Shown: positions 27,165 to 34,928 of the stretch, in pieces
Numbering within the stretch: position 1 is the stretch's first letter
Layout of the letters: the number at the start of each line of letters is the position of its first letter
NCBI GenBank assembly: GCA_050949745.1
Contig: JBMNGF010000005.1
Location: forward strand, 1 to 64,000
Reading direction: 5' to 3'
DNA length: 64,000 nucleotides
DNA from: Syntrophaceticus sp050949745
GTDB taxonomy: Bacteria; Bacillota; DSM-12270; Thermacetogeniales; Thermacetogeniaceae
Notes under the pieces: generated by a model
Databases searched by the model: none
The model's input: the letters and a program-made list of their open reading frames with translations, nothing else
Told to the model about the DNA's origin: nothing
Position numbers and translations under genes: made by a program

Positions 27165-27635
27165 ATGAATTCTGTAGCAAGAGTGCGTGATTATTTAGCA
27201 CAGTTTCCCTATAAAATACAGGTCATAGAATTTGAAGAAAGCACTAAAACTGCACAAGATGCTGCCCGGACAGTGGGAGTGGAAGTAGGGCAGATCGCTA
27301 AAACCATCCTCTTTGTCACATCAGGGGGACCGGTTTTGGTAACGACCAGCGGTGATGCGAAAGTTCGCCAGAGCAACCTGAAAAAGCACCTGGGAGTAAC
27401 GGGCAAGGTGAAGCTTCCCAATGCCGCTCAGACCTTAGAGCTGACCGGCTTCCCTTTGGGGGGAGTCTGCCCCTTCGCTCTGAAAAGCCCGGTGCCCATC
27501 CTGATCGATGTAAGCATGCAGCGTTTTCCCGTTGTCTATATTGCTGCAGGTAGCCCCCATGCTGTAGCAGCGGTCACCGTTGAACAGTTGTTGGAGATCA
27601 CCGGGGGAGAACTATGTGATCTCTGTGGTCAGTGA
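27165..27635 (+). CDS. YbaK/EbsC-family aminoacyl-tRNA deacylase
   Basis: 156-residue trans-editing domain related to the ProRS insertion domain, expected to hydrolyse mischarged aminoacyl-tRNA (Cys- or Ala-tRNA(Pro) or similar). Conserved residues: VGQIAKTILF with the key Lys near 46, and GGVCPFALKSPVPILID near 98 with the glycine-rich loop GSPHAV near 128. Single gene with its own ribosome site TGGAGG. Confidence 0.88.
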   Translation: MNSVARVRDYLAQFPYKIQVIEFEESTKTAQDAARTVGVEVGQIAKTILFVTSGGPVLVTTSGDAKVRQSNLKKHLGVTGKVKLPNAAQTLELTGFPLGGVCPFALKSPVPILIDVSMQRFPVVYIAAGSPHAVAAVTVEQLLEITGGELCDLCGQ

Positions 27636-27791
27636 GTCAGTGGTTGGTCGTCTTTTGTCGACAAGCAGGGAAAAACATCTCCTATTACTATGTGCTTTCT
27701 GAATCTATTGGATCTGGTCGACGGGCGATAGATGGTAGTAAATGATGGAATAATAATTAATAAATGACAGATTCATTAAGGGGGGCTGAAT

Positions 27792-28679
27792 ATGCCTGAT
27801 TATGTTCTGACTTGTTGTTCTACAGCAGATATGCCGGTTCAATACTTTGAAAAAAGAAACATCCCATATATCTGTTTTCATTACCATATGAATGGGAAAG
27901 AATATGCGGATGATTTGGGACAAACCATTCCTTTTGAAGAATTTTATGCTAGAATCGCGGCGGGGGCGATGCCTACCACCTCACAGGTGAATGCCTGGGA
28001 GTATATTGATTTTTTTGAACCCTTTTTGAAGAACGGCAAGGATATCCTGCATATTTCCCTTTCCAGCGGTTTGTCGGGGTCCTATAATTCAGCCTGTATC
28101 GCCGCTGACGAGCTTTTGCAGAAATATCCGGGGCGCAAAATCCTAATTGTAGATTCTCTGGGCGCCTCGTCAGGTTATGGCCTGCTCACCGACGCCGCTG
28201 CCGACATCCGTGATGGGGGAGCGACAATCGAAGAGGTCCGCACCTGGGTTGAGGAGCACAAACTGAACGTACACCATTGGTTTTTCAGCACCGACCTGAC
28301 GCACTATAGACGTGGTGGCCGCATATCCGCCACCTCTGCGGTGATGGGAACTCTGCTCAATATATGTCCGTTGTTAAATGTGAACTATGAGGGAAAGCTT
28401 ATTCCCCGTACGAAGGTCCGCGGTAAAAAACGTGTTATCAACGAAATGTTGCGTATGATGGAAGAGCACGCCCAAGATGCCGCCGAATATTCTGGCAAGT
28501 GCTTTATTTCCCATTCGGCATGTTATGAAGATGCGCGTCTGCTGGCCGATCTGATCGAGGAAAAATTCCCCATGATCGACGGCCCGGTCTTGATCAACAG
28601 CGTAGGAGCAGTGATCGGAGCGCATACCGGTCCAGGCACTGTCGCTCTCTTCTTTTTTGGCGACAAGCGCCAGGATTAG
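27792..28679 (+). CDS. DegV family fatty-acid-binding protein
   Basis: 295 residues. DegV (FakB-like) proteins bind a fatty acid for phosphorylation by FakA. Segments TTSQVNAWEYIDFFEP near 64 and HISLSSGLSGSYNSA near 95 contact the carboxyl group; HTGPGTVALFFFG closes the chain. RBS AAGGGGG just upstream; ended by a long perfect hairpin terminator. The fakA kinase is not in the window. Confidence 0.9.
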   Translation: MPDYVLTCCSTADMPVQYFEKRNIPYICFHYHMNGKEYADDLGQTIPFEEFYARIAAGAMPTTSQVNAWEYIDFFEPFLKNGKDILHISLSSGLSGSYNSACIAADELLQKYPGRKILIVDSLGASSGYGLLTDAAADIRDGGATIEEVRTWVEEHKLNVHHWFFSTDLTHYRRGGRISATSAVMGTLLNICPLLNVNYEGKLIPRTKVRGKKRVINEMLRMMEEHAQDAAEYSGKCFISHSACYEDARLLADLIEEKFPMIDGPVLINSVGAVIGAHTGPGTVALFFFGDKRQD

Positions 28680-28687
28680 CAGAAGCA

Positions 28688-28722
28688 GGGGGGATATTTA
28701 ATAATTAAATATCCCCCCTTTT
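28688..28722 (+). terminator. Strong terminator after degV
   Basis: Perfect 14-bp stem: GGGGGGATATTTAA (28688-28701) and TTAAATATCCCCCC (28705-28718) around a TAA loop, followed by TTTT. Confidence 0.92.
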
Positions 28723-28930
28723 AGCCGCTGGGCCAGTAATTTGGGAAGGTTGTCACACAGTTTGCCATTCCCTTGTCCCATTCCCTTGTCACATCCTTGT
28801 CATAGGTCTCCGGGTTTTAAGAAGGAAAATCAGATGTTTCAGTCTAATATAATAGATATCTAATATTAAATTTTGGAATCTTAGATGCCAGATGCGGGAA
28901 AACAGCAATGGTCGAAGCAGGAGGTTTTTC

Positions 28931-30853
28931 GTGCAGACAATTCATTCTCCAATTGAAAAGGTCTTTAGGGAAACTCTGCCTGGGCTGATCCCAGATTTTG
29001 AGGTGCGGGAACAGCAGATTCAGATGGGCTTGATGGTTGAGCGCGGCCTGCTGCACGATCAGCATGTAATAGCTGAAGCAGGGACAGGTACAGGTAAGAG
29101 TTACGCTTACTTGGTCCCACTCTCTTTTGTCCTTGGAGATGACGCAAGGGTGGTAATCAGCACAGCGACCATTGCCTTACAGGAACAACTGCTCAACAAA
29201 GACATTCCCTTTCTGGAATCTGTACTGGGTATCAATTTCCATGCGGAATTAGCCAAAGGGAAAGGCAACTATCTCTGTTTGCTGCGCTTTCAGGAGGAAT
29301 TGCAGAGCAGGGGGCTTTTTACTGAAAATGATCTTATAGACCGCATTCAAGATTGGATTGGCCAGACCGAGACTGGGGATAGAGCAGACCTGTCCTTTGA
29401 ACCAGGGGATCTTTGGGGCAGGGTGTGTGCTGATGATACCTGTCCCGGGCGCAAGTGTCATCTGCAAGATGACTGTTTTTTTGTCAGGGCAAGGAAAAGG
29501 CTGCACAGAGCTAAGGTGATTGTCTGCAATCATGCCCTTTTTTTTACAGACCTTAATCTGCGGGACGCCAGCAGCGGTGCAGCATCACTGCTTCCAGATT
29601 ACAGCTATCTTGTTTTTGACGAAGCCCAGCATATAGAATCTATAGCTCGGCGCACCATGAGCATAGAAGTATCCAATATGCGTTTGCAGGTACTTCTCAA
29701 CCAGCTTCGCAAAAGAGAGGGTTGTCACCTGGATGCTATCCAAAAAGCCTTTGCTATCAATGGCAGTTTTTTTGATGCCGTAGATCGTCTGGAAAACAGT
29801 AATAAACATACCTTATTCCCTACAGAGGAGTGTGTTAAATTAGGTCAGAGGCTACAAGAGGCGGTAAAGGATACTGTCAGAATGTTTGCCGTAGATCTGA
29901 TAGGTGAGCGGGAGAACGCTATTTTTAAGTGTCTTGAGCGCTTCAATCAAGACTTAAGGGAAATCATGGAGGCAGATGATCCGGAACGGGTTTATTGGGT
30001 GGAAAAAAGTGAACGGAAGAAGCGCAAGCTGATCACTATTCATGCCACTCACCTGAATGTCGCAGAGAACCTTGATCGGCTTCTCTTTTATAATGATGAT
30101 CTGTCCTGTGCTGTTCTTACCTCAGCAACACTAAGTATCGGAGGGGATTTTACTTTTTTTCGGGAAAAAGTAGGCTGCTCTCGTGCCCTGGAAATAAGTG
30201 TGGATTCGCCTTTTTCCTATGAGGAGCAGTGCCTTCTCTATCTGCCCCAAGGGTTGCCCGACCCGCGAGCGCCTGGTTTTTATAAGGGGGTGGCTCCTTT
30301 TATACAGGATATCCTTAACCGAACAGCAGGGCGTGCCTTTGTTCTTTTTACCTCCTACCGAGGGATGAACGAGGTTTGGAATGAGTTCCAGGGCTGTTCC
30401 CCTTGGCCTTTATTAAGGCAGGGGGATCTCCCCAAAAATAAATTGATCGATCAATTTAAAACAGACCTTCATTCTGTCTTATTTGCTACAACTTCATATT
30501 GGGAAGGGGTGGATGTTCCAGGAGGGGCTCTCTCCTGTGTTATTTTAGTGAAACTTCCCTTCTCTGTTCCCGATGACCCCCTGACTAAGGCCAAGATTAG
30601 GTCTATTGAGCGGTCCGGTGTGAACGCGTTTTATAATTACTCCCTTCCGGAGGCTGTTCTGCGCTTGCGCCAAGGTTTTGGCAGGTTGATTAGGTCAAGA
30701 AATGACCGGGGGATCGTTGCCATTCTTGATCCCAGAGTCAGGGGATCCAGTTATGGCAGGAATTTTATTAAAGGTCTTCCTACTTGCAGGGAGATTACCA
30801 GTTTGGATGAGATCGAACCTTTTTTGCAAAGTGAGCATCACATTAAATCATAA
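28931..30853 (+). CDS. DinG/Rad3-like superfamily 2 DNA helicase
   Basis: 640 residues. Walker A AEAGTGTGKSYA near residue 48; four cysteines CADDTCPGRKCHLQDDC (about 166-182) for a 4Fe-4S cluster; DEAQ box VFDEAQHIE near 230; C-terminal motifs TSYWEGVDVPG and LRQGFGRLIRS. No exonuclease domain at the N-terminus, unlike the Bacillus DinG type. 5'-to-3' helicases of this family unwind recombination or R-loop structures. The frame opens at 28892; GTG 28931 has CAGGAGG six bases upstream. Confidence 0.9.
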   Translation: MQTIHSPIEKVFRETLPGLIPDFEVREQQIQMGLMVERGLLHDQHVIAEAGTGTGKSYAYLVPLSFVLGDDARVVISTATIALQEQLLNKDIPFLESVLGINFHAELAKGKGNYLCLLRFQEELQSRGLFTENDLIDRIQDWIGQTETGDRADLSFEPGDLWGRVCADDTCPGRKCHLQDDCFFVRARKRLHRAKVIVCNHALFFTDLNLRDASSGAASLLPDYSYLVFDEAQHIESIARRTMSIEVSNMRLQVLLNQLRKREGCHLDAIQKAFAINGSFFDAVDRLENSNKHTLFPTEECVKLGQRLQEAVKDTVRMFAVDLIGERENAIFKCLERFNQDLREIMEADDPERVYWVEKSERKKRKLITIHATHLNVAENLDRLLFYNDDLSCAVLTSATLSIGGDFTFFREKVGCSRALEISVDSPFSYEEQCLLYLPQGLPDPRAPGFYKGVAPFIQDILNRTAGRAFVLFTSYRGMNEVWNEFQGCSPWPLLRQGDLPKNKLIDQFKTDLHSVLFATTSYWEGVDVPGGALSCVILVKLPFSVPDDPLTKAKIRSIERSGVNAFYNYSLPEAVLRLRQGFGRLIRSRNDRGIVAILDPRVRGSSYGRNFIKGLPTCREITSLDEIEPFLQSEHHIKS

Positions 30854-30882
30854 TACCAACAAAATAAAAATGAGGTGATTGG

Positions 30883-31578
30883 GTGCAGAACGATTTAGAG
30901 TTAGAGATTGTAATTACAGAGGAAATGCTGATCAAAAGGATTGGTGGCCGTTCAAATGAGACGATAGCAAAGTATTTGCCAGAGGTTATATCTCTTGGGG
31001 AAAGCTTATTAGAGCCAAAAATAGTTTATGACCTTTTTACTATTGATAAAATTGAAGAAAAAAAGCTGTATCTGGAAAATGGTGAGGTTTTTCAGAGCGA
31101 ACACCTCTGCAAGCTGGTGAATGGTGCAGATAAACTGATGGTCATGTGCAGTACTATCGGACCTGCTCTGGAAAGTAAAGTAAAAGAGATTGGCAATGAT
31201 GGAGATTTGTTAGAGCAATATTTATTAGACATTTATGGTGCGTGTGCGGCGGGGGTTCTAATGGATAGCTTGTATAAAAAAATTGTGAAGGATTATACGG
31301 ACACAGGGTATGGGGTGACCATACAATTGCAGCCTGGTCAATTGGATTGGAATATAAGTGCCCAACAGGTTGTATTTCGGCTCCTTTCACCTGAAGAAAT
31401 CGGTGTTACTTTGAATGATGGCAATATGATGACACCAGTGAAAAGCACGACAGGTGTTTTCGGTATTGGGGATGTGGAGAAAGTTAAAGAGGGGGATTTT
31501 GCCTGCAAGGTTTGTCCGAAAAGAGATAGTTGTTCTTTTAGGCGTGAAGCCGAGGTACTGTCGCAGGGCTATTATTAG
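30883..31578 (+). CDS. Methionine synthase (B12-dependent) activation-domain-like protein
   Basis: 231 residues resembling the SAM-binding reactivation domain of MetH, occurring as a free protein. The segment QLQPGQLDWNISAQQVVF and the following GVTLNDGNMMTPVKSTTG correspond to the domain's SAM-binding core; a Cys-rich tail CKVCPKRDSC is added. Stand-alone versions accompany corrinoid methyltransferase systems in anaerobes. No methyltransferase or corrinoid protein is beside it; the RACE reactivase lies 3.3 kb downstream. GTG start with GAGGTGAT. Confidence 0.7.
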   Translation: MQNDLELEIVITEEMLIKRIGGRSNETIAKYLPEVISLGESLLEPKIVYDLFTIDKIEEKKLYLENGEVFQSEHLCKLVNGADKLMVMCSTIGPALESKVKEIGNDGDLLEQYLLDIYGACAAGVLMDSLYKKIVKDYTDTGYGVTIQLQPGQLDWNISAQQVVFRLLSPEEIGVTLNDGNMMTPVKSTTGVFGIGDVEKVKEGDFACKVCPKRDSCSFRREAEVLSQGYY

Positions 31579-31592
31579 CTTTATAACAAAAA

Positions 31593-31626
31593 TTCAGGCA
31601 CCGGTGTTTGAGTCCCGGTGCCTGAA
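31593..31626. repeat. 12-bp inverted repeat hairpin
   Basis: TTCAGGCACCGG (31593-31604) and CCGGTGCCTGAA (31615-31626) with a 10-base loop. It contains the GGTGCCTG core of the palindromic repeat family at 49945, 50142 and 54479, so may be a distant half-element, or simply a terminator stem without T-tract. Confidence 0.6.
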
Positions 31627-31669
31627 CCTCGGCCTAGCAGGAGCGGACCCTTTCCAGTTCTGCAGTAAA

Positions 31670-31708
31670 AACCCCGAGCTCTGGAAAATTGCACGGGGTT
31701 ATTTTTTC
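31670..31708. terminator. Bidirectional terminator between the activation-like gene and csp
   Basis: AACCCCG (31670-31676) and CGGGGTT (31694-31700). T-rich sequence follows on both strands (ATTTTTTC on plus; TTTTTAC on minus), so it can stop both convergent genes. Confidence 0.8.
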
Positions 31709-31710
31709 AT

Positions 31711-31908
31711 TTATAGTGGTTCCACATTAGTTGCCTGTTCACCCCGAGGCCCTTCAGTTATCTCAAATTTGACCCGCTGTCCTTCGTTCAGTGTCTTAAA
31801 TCCCTCATCTTGAATCGCTGAAAAGTGGACGAATACATCTGTTCCATTTTCACTTGTAATAAAACCATAGCCTTTCCGTTCGTCAAACCATTTAACTGTT
31901 CCTTCCAA
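31711..31908 (-). CDS. csp: Cold shock protein, CspA family
   Basis: 65-residue OB-fold RNA chaperone. RNP1 GYGFITSE and RNP2 VFVHFSAI are both present. It starts at TTG (31906-31908) with AAGGAGG eight bases upstream; the closer ATG is out of frame and would give only seven codons. Confidence 0.95.
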   Translation of the reverse strand: MEGTVKWFDERKGYGFITSENGTDVFVHFSAIQDEGFKTLNEGQRVKFEITEGPRGEQATNVEPL

Positions 31909-32038
31909 AAAACATTCCTCCTTAGTAGCTTGAATCTGTTAGTAGTATGCTCTTGCTGAAGCTTTTAATACTTTCCATGTCTTTCCCATAAGAGTTCTTA
32001 AAATGATATAATAAAAAGCACATAAAGGAGGGGCGTCT

Positions 32039-32254
32039 ATGAACGGAATGTCACTTCTGGCTGTTGTCTATCATCCGGAAGATGCCATAATCGAAGGTGT
32101 TTTAAAGGAAGCTGGGATTAAGGTCTTTAAAGCACGAGAACCAATAGCTTCTGTTCAAGGCATAGCTATCGGCCCTCTGGCAGAGATAAAGATATATGTT
32201 CCCGCTGATAAATTAGATGCTGCGCGAGAGATCCTTTCCTGGGCTCAGCAATGA
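32039..32254 (+). CDS. DUF2007-family small protein
   Basis: 71 residues. Single ferredoxin-like alpha/beta domain ending in VPADKLDAAREILSW, the pattern of DUF2007 (putative signal transducing) proteins, which resemble PII/ACT-type folds. Function not known. ATG after AAAGGAGGGG. Confidence 0.7.
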   Translation: MNGMSLLAVVYHPEDAIIEGVLKEAGIKVFKAREPIASVQGIAIGPLAEIKIYVPADKLDAAREILSWAQQ

Positions 32255-32261
32255 GCTGATC

Positions 32262-32567
32262 CTAATCTTTTTTCGGAAAAGCATTATTGGCAGTGATTAT
32301 AGGCCGTGAACCAGCGACATAATAGGGGATGCGCAGTACCTCGTTGATTTCCTCTTCAGTAGCACCTAATTCCCGTGCACGGTTAGCTAAAACCATTACA
32401 CCGCGCTCTGATCCAATATAGGCATCAAGAGCAAGTGAAATAAAAACCTTTGTTTTCTCGTCTACAGCCCCAGGCTTGGTAGCAGCTTCAATCACCTTGG
32501 TTACGGCATCATAAAACTCCTTGTCACGCTTACCGAGTTCTTCTACAAAGGGTGGAAATTTGGCCAA
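32262..32567 (-). CDS. Carboxymuconolactone decarboxylase-like (AhpD-fold) protein
   Basis: 101 residues of AhpD fold: VDEKTKVFISLALDAYIGSE then LGATEEEINEVLRIPYYVAG. The catalytic Cys-x-x-Cys of AhpD-type peroxidase adaptors is absent (AYIGSERGV), so a thiol redox role is unlikely. The frame stays open 47 codons further upstream to 32708, but a perfect GGAGGTGAAA (32571-32580) fixes the TTG at 32567, which also matches normal family length. Convergent with the DUF2007 gene. Confidence 0.75.
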   Translation of the reverse strand: MAKFPPFVEELGKRDKEFYDAVTKVIEAATKPGAVDEKTKVFISLALDAYIGSERGVMVLANRARELGATEEEINEVLRIPYYVAGSRPIITANNAFPKKD

Positions 32568-32800
32568 GTGTTTCACCTCCTGGAATTTTTCTATCATTCG
32601 TGTGTTCTTGATCGACAGGATAAATTCCTGCAGTAGTGTTTTTTTTGTTTCATCAAGGTGAGTTTTATTTACCAGCTTTGCTAATCTGTAAACATGATTG
32701 GCTGGCAAACTCGCTTCTGGGTTTTTGCGGTAAACAAAGACTAGACCTCTGGGACGGGACCAGTGATCTATAAATCTATTAAATGGAGGCTCTCTGCTTT

Positions 32801-33703
32801 CTATTCAAGCGGAGGAAGTTTTAGGTTGGCTGCAGGGAGCTGCTGCTGGTGATCATAGATGATGCGGGAGATGGCGGCGATGTTTTCGAAACCGATATCT
32901 TCATCTTCAATATCTTTGGACAGCACGACCAGGATGTAAGGCCTTCTGGAAAATACGATCCCGGCATCTGTTGCTACTCCAATGATACTTCCCTCTTTAT
33001 GTGGCACTACCAGTTCAGGCGGCAGATCCCCTGGCAAGCCTACATGGTATATGGTATGAGCAAGGTCATTTAGGAATCTTCCTCCCAGTCCTGGATTTCT
33101 CTCCGCAAACCTATAAGCTTCTTCTACGAATGCCCCCATGTCTCTAGCTGTAGTAGAGGCACTTCCAAAGGGACGGGTGGTGTCTGGACCCAATTCGTTG
33201 ATAAATGCCATCACATTGTCATATCCAAGCTGACGCACCAGCATATTATGAGCGATGTTGTCACTCAAAGTGATGGAAATAGTGGCCAGATTGCGCAGGG
33301 AGTAGGTATCTCCGTGGCGAGCTGAGTATTGTAAAATACCAGCTCCGCCCTGGTAATCGGTATTTTTATTGTAGCGAACCCGGTCAGTCCAGTTTAACTT
33401 CCCATCGGCAATCTGCTCGTAAAGATAGAGCACAACCGGCAGTTTAATGGTGCTGGCAGGAGGGATTGCTGTTTGAGCATTGATTCCGAACTCTTCTCCT
33501 GAGGCCAGATCTTTAAAGTAAACACCATAGGTTCCCGGTAAATTGGCTGTAAATCTTTCGACTTCTTCTTGCAGCGGCTGGTAGTCAGGTTTGGCATGCA
33601 GCGGTTTTAATGCCTGGGGTCCGATAATTTGCCCTACCGCAATAATCAGCATTACAAACGCGAGCAAAGCCACAATAAGGTAAGCTCGTTTTCGCCTTGG
33701 CAT
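32801..33703 (-). CDS. Class A beta-lactamase-like serine hydrolase, membrane anchored
   Basis: 300 residues with a signal anchor at about 8-27. The serine-lactamase fold motifs are S84-TIK87, S147-D-N149 and HKEG near 245 (instead of KTG). There is no clear Omega-loop Glu pattern, so it may be a DD-peptidase or other penicillin-recognising hydrolase rather than a resistance enzyme. ATG 33703 follows AGGGGTGAT; the frame extends upstream without a ribosome site. Confidence 0.8.
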   Translation of the reverse strand: MPRRKRAYLIVALLAFVMLIIAVGQIIGPQALKPLHAKPDYQPLQEEVERFTANLPGTYGVYFKDLASGEEFGINAQTAIPPASTIKLPVVLYLYEQIADGKLNWTDRVRYNKNTDYQGGAGILQYSARHGDTYSLRNLATISITLSDNIAHNMLVRQLGYDNVMAFINELGPDTTRPFGSASTTARDMGAFVEEAYRFAERNPGLGGRFLNDLAHTIYHVGLPGDLPPELVVPHKEGSIIGVATDAGIVFSRRPYILVVLSKDIEDEDIGFENIAAISRIIYDHQQQLPAANLKLPPLE

Positions 33704-33890
33704 TGCCCACTGATCACCCCTCTTTAAAGTTTTGTTTCTATATAATATCCCCAAGTTCAGAAGTGTGATTCTGGAAAAAATAAGGTGTGGAAAGACGGGT
33801 CCGGTATCCATACTTTAGCTCTGCATAGTTCAGGTAACCAAAGAGCGGTTTTGAATGTTTTATGGTATAGTGGGGTAGGGTGATACTACA

Positions 33891-34613
33891 ATGAAATTAG
33901 TCGCGGATCTACATACACACACAATCGCCAGTGGGCATGCGTACAGCACAGTGAAAGAGATAGTGGATATAGCACGGGAAAAGGGACTCCATATGGTTGC
34001 GATTACCGATCATGGCCCCCGGATGGCAGGAGCCCCTGGTCTTGATCATTTCTGGAATACACTAATTTGGCCGCGGGAGGTAAATGGTGTTCAGGTGTTG
34101 CGGGGGGTTGAGGCCAATATATTAGATACCGAAGGGAGCCTGGATGTTCCGGAGGAAATTTTGGAACGGCTGGATATTGTTTTGGCAGGGTTCCATGGGG
34201 GAACAGGATACACCGGGTCAACGGTGGAGAAGAATACAAAGGCAATGGTAGCGGCGCTCCAAAAGCCCCTTGTACACATAATTACACACCCTGGCAACCC
34301 GCAATACCCTATTGATTATGAAAGGGTTGTCCGGGCTGCTAAGGAATATGGGAAAGCCCTGGAGATCAATAACAGTACATTTATGGGTATACGTCCCCAA
34401 AGTTATGAGCCCTGTTTGAAGATTGCCACATTTGCCAGGGAGTACGGGGTGTCGGTTGCCGTGAACAGTGATGCACATATCTGCTATCAAGTTGGCGATT
34501 GTTCGTTAGCACTGGAGATCATCAATAAGGCGGGTAACGAAAAGTCTACTATCCTGAATACCTCAGCAGAACTGGTACAGGAGTTTCTTGTGCGGCATGG
34601 GAAGCATATTTGA
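33891..34613 (+). CDS. PHP domain phosphoesterase (YcdX-like)
   Basis: 240-residue metal-dependent phosphoesterase. PHP motifs: ADLHTHTIASGHAYST at residue 4, AITDHGPRM near 37, GVEANI near 67, and HPGNPQYP plus NSDAHICYQVG for the remaining metal ligands. Related to E. coli YcdX; substrate uncertain. Transcribed from its own promoter, ended by the hairpin at 34654-34683. Confidence 0.88.
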   Translation: MKLVADLHTHTIASGHAYSTVKEIVDIAREKGLHMVAITDHGPRMAGAPGLDHFWNTLIWPREVNGVQVLRGVEANILDTEGSLDVPEEILERLDIVLAGFHGGTGYTGSTVEKNTKAMVAALQKPLVHIITHPGNPQYPIDYERVVRAAKEYGKALEINNSTFMGIRPQSYEPCLKIATFAREYGVSVAVNSDAHICYQVGDCSLALEIINKAGNEKSTILNTSAELVQEFLVRHGKHI

Positions 34614-34653
34614 GTCTTTTTAGTCTACTGTATAGTTTTAGCGAGAAGATTTA

Positions 34654-34685
34654 AAAACTCTGTTCTAAGATGAGCAGAGTTTTTT
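34654..34685 (+). terminator. Terminator after the PHP gene
   Basis: AAAACTCTG (34654-34662) pairs with CAGAGTTTT (34675-34683), followed by more T. Confidence 0.85.
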
Positions 34686-34709
34686 GGTCTTTGCTCGTTT
34701 TAGTCATAT

Positions 34710-34771
34710 GGTGACAGTCACCGTATGAAACAGATGTAAAAGAGAAACTGAGATTGACGGCGATAGTCACC
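34710..34771. repeat. Divergent copy of the palindrome-ended repeat
   Basis: 62 bases. Left arm GGTGACAGTCACCGT, right arm ACGGCGATAGTCACC, and an inner TGAAACAGA. The layout (palindromic arms about 15 bases, CCGT-N2-GAAACAGA interior, total length) parallels the 64-65 bp elements at 49945, 50142 and 54479. Confidence 0.55.
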
Positions 34772-34783
34772 TTGAGATGTGAA

Positions 34784-34819
34784 TGAGACGCGAGAACCGT
34801 CCCCGCGTCTCAGTTTTTT
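34784..34819 (+). terminator. Hairpin TGAGACGCG/CGCGTCTCA with T-tract
   Basis: Nine-bp perfect stem (34784-34792 and 34804-34812), loop containing AACCGTCCC, then GTTTTTTT. It has terminator form; similar GAGACxCG...ACCGTCCC hairpins are a repeated element in some Clostridia, by recollection. Confidence 0.6.
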
Positions 34820-34928
34820 TGATCACACATAAACAAAAGGACTAACAGCAACTATGTCGAAAATAAATAGTAAATGTCTATTGATTGTTTTTATTGTTCG
34901 CACATTGATAAGGAGGTATTGGTAACTG

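Larger units (their letters stand above)
34614..34928. other. Repeat-filled intergenic region before the RACE gene
   Basis: 315 bases holding, in order, the terminator of the PHP gene, a 62-base divergent palindromic repeat (34710-34771), and a second hairpin TGAGACGCG/CGCGTCTCA. The RACE promoter presumably lies in the AT-rich 34830-34910 stretch. Confidence 0.7.
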
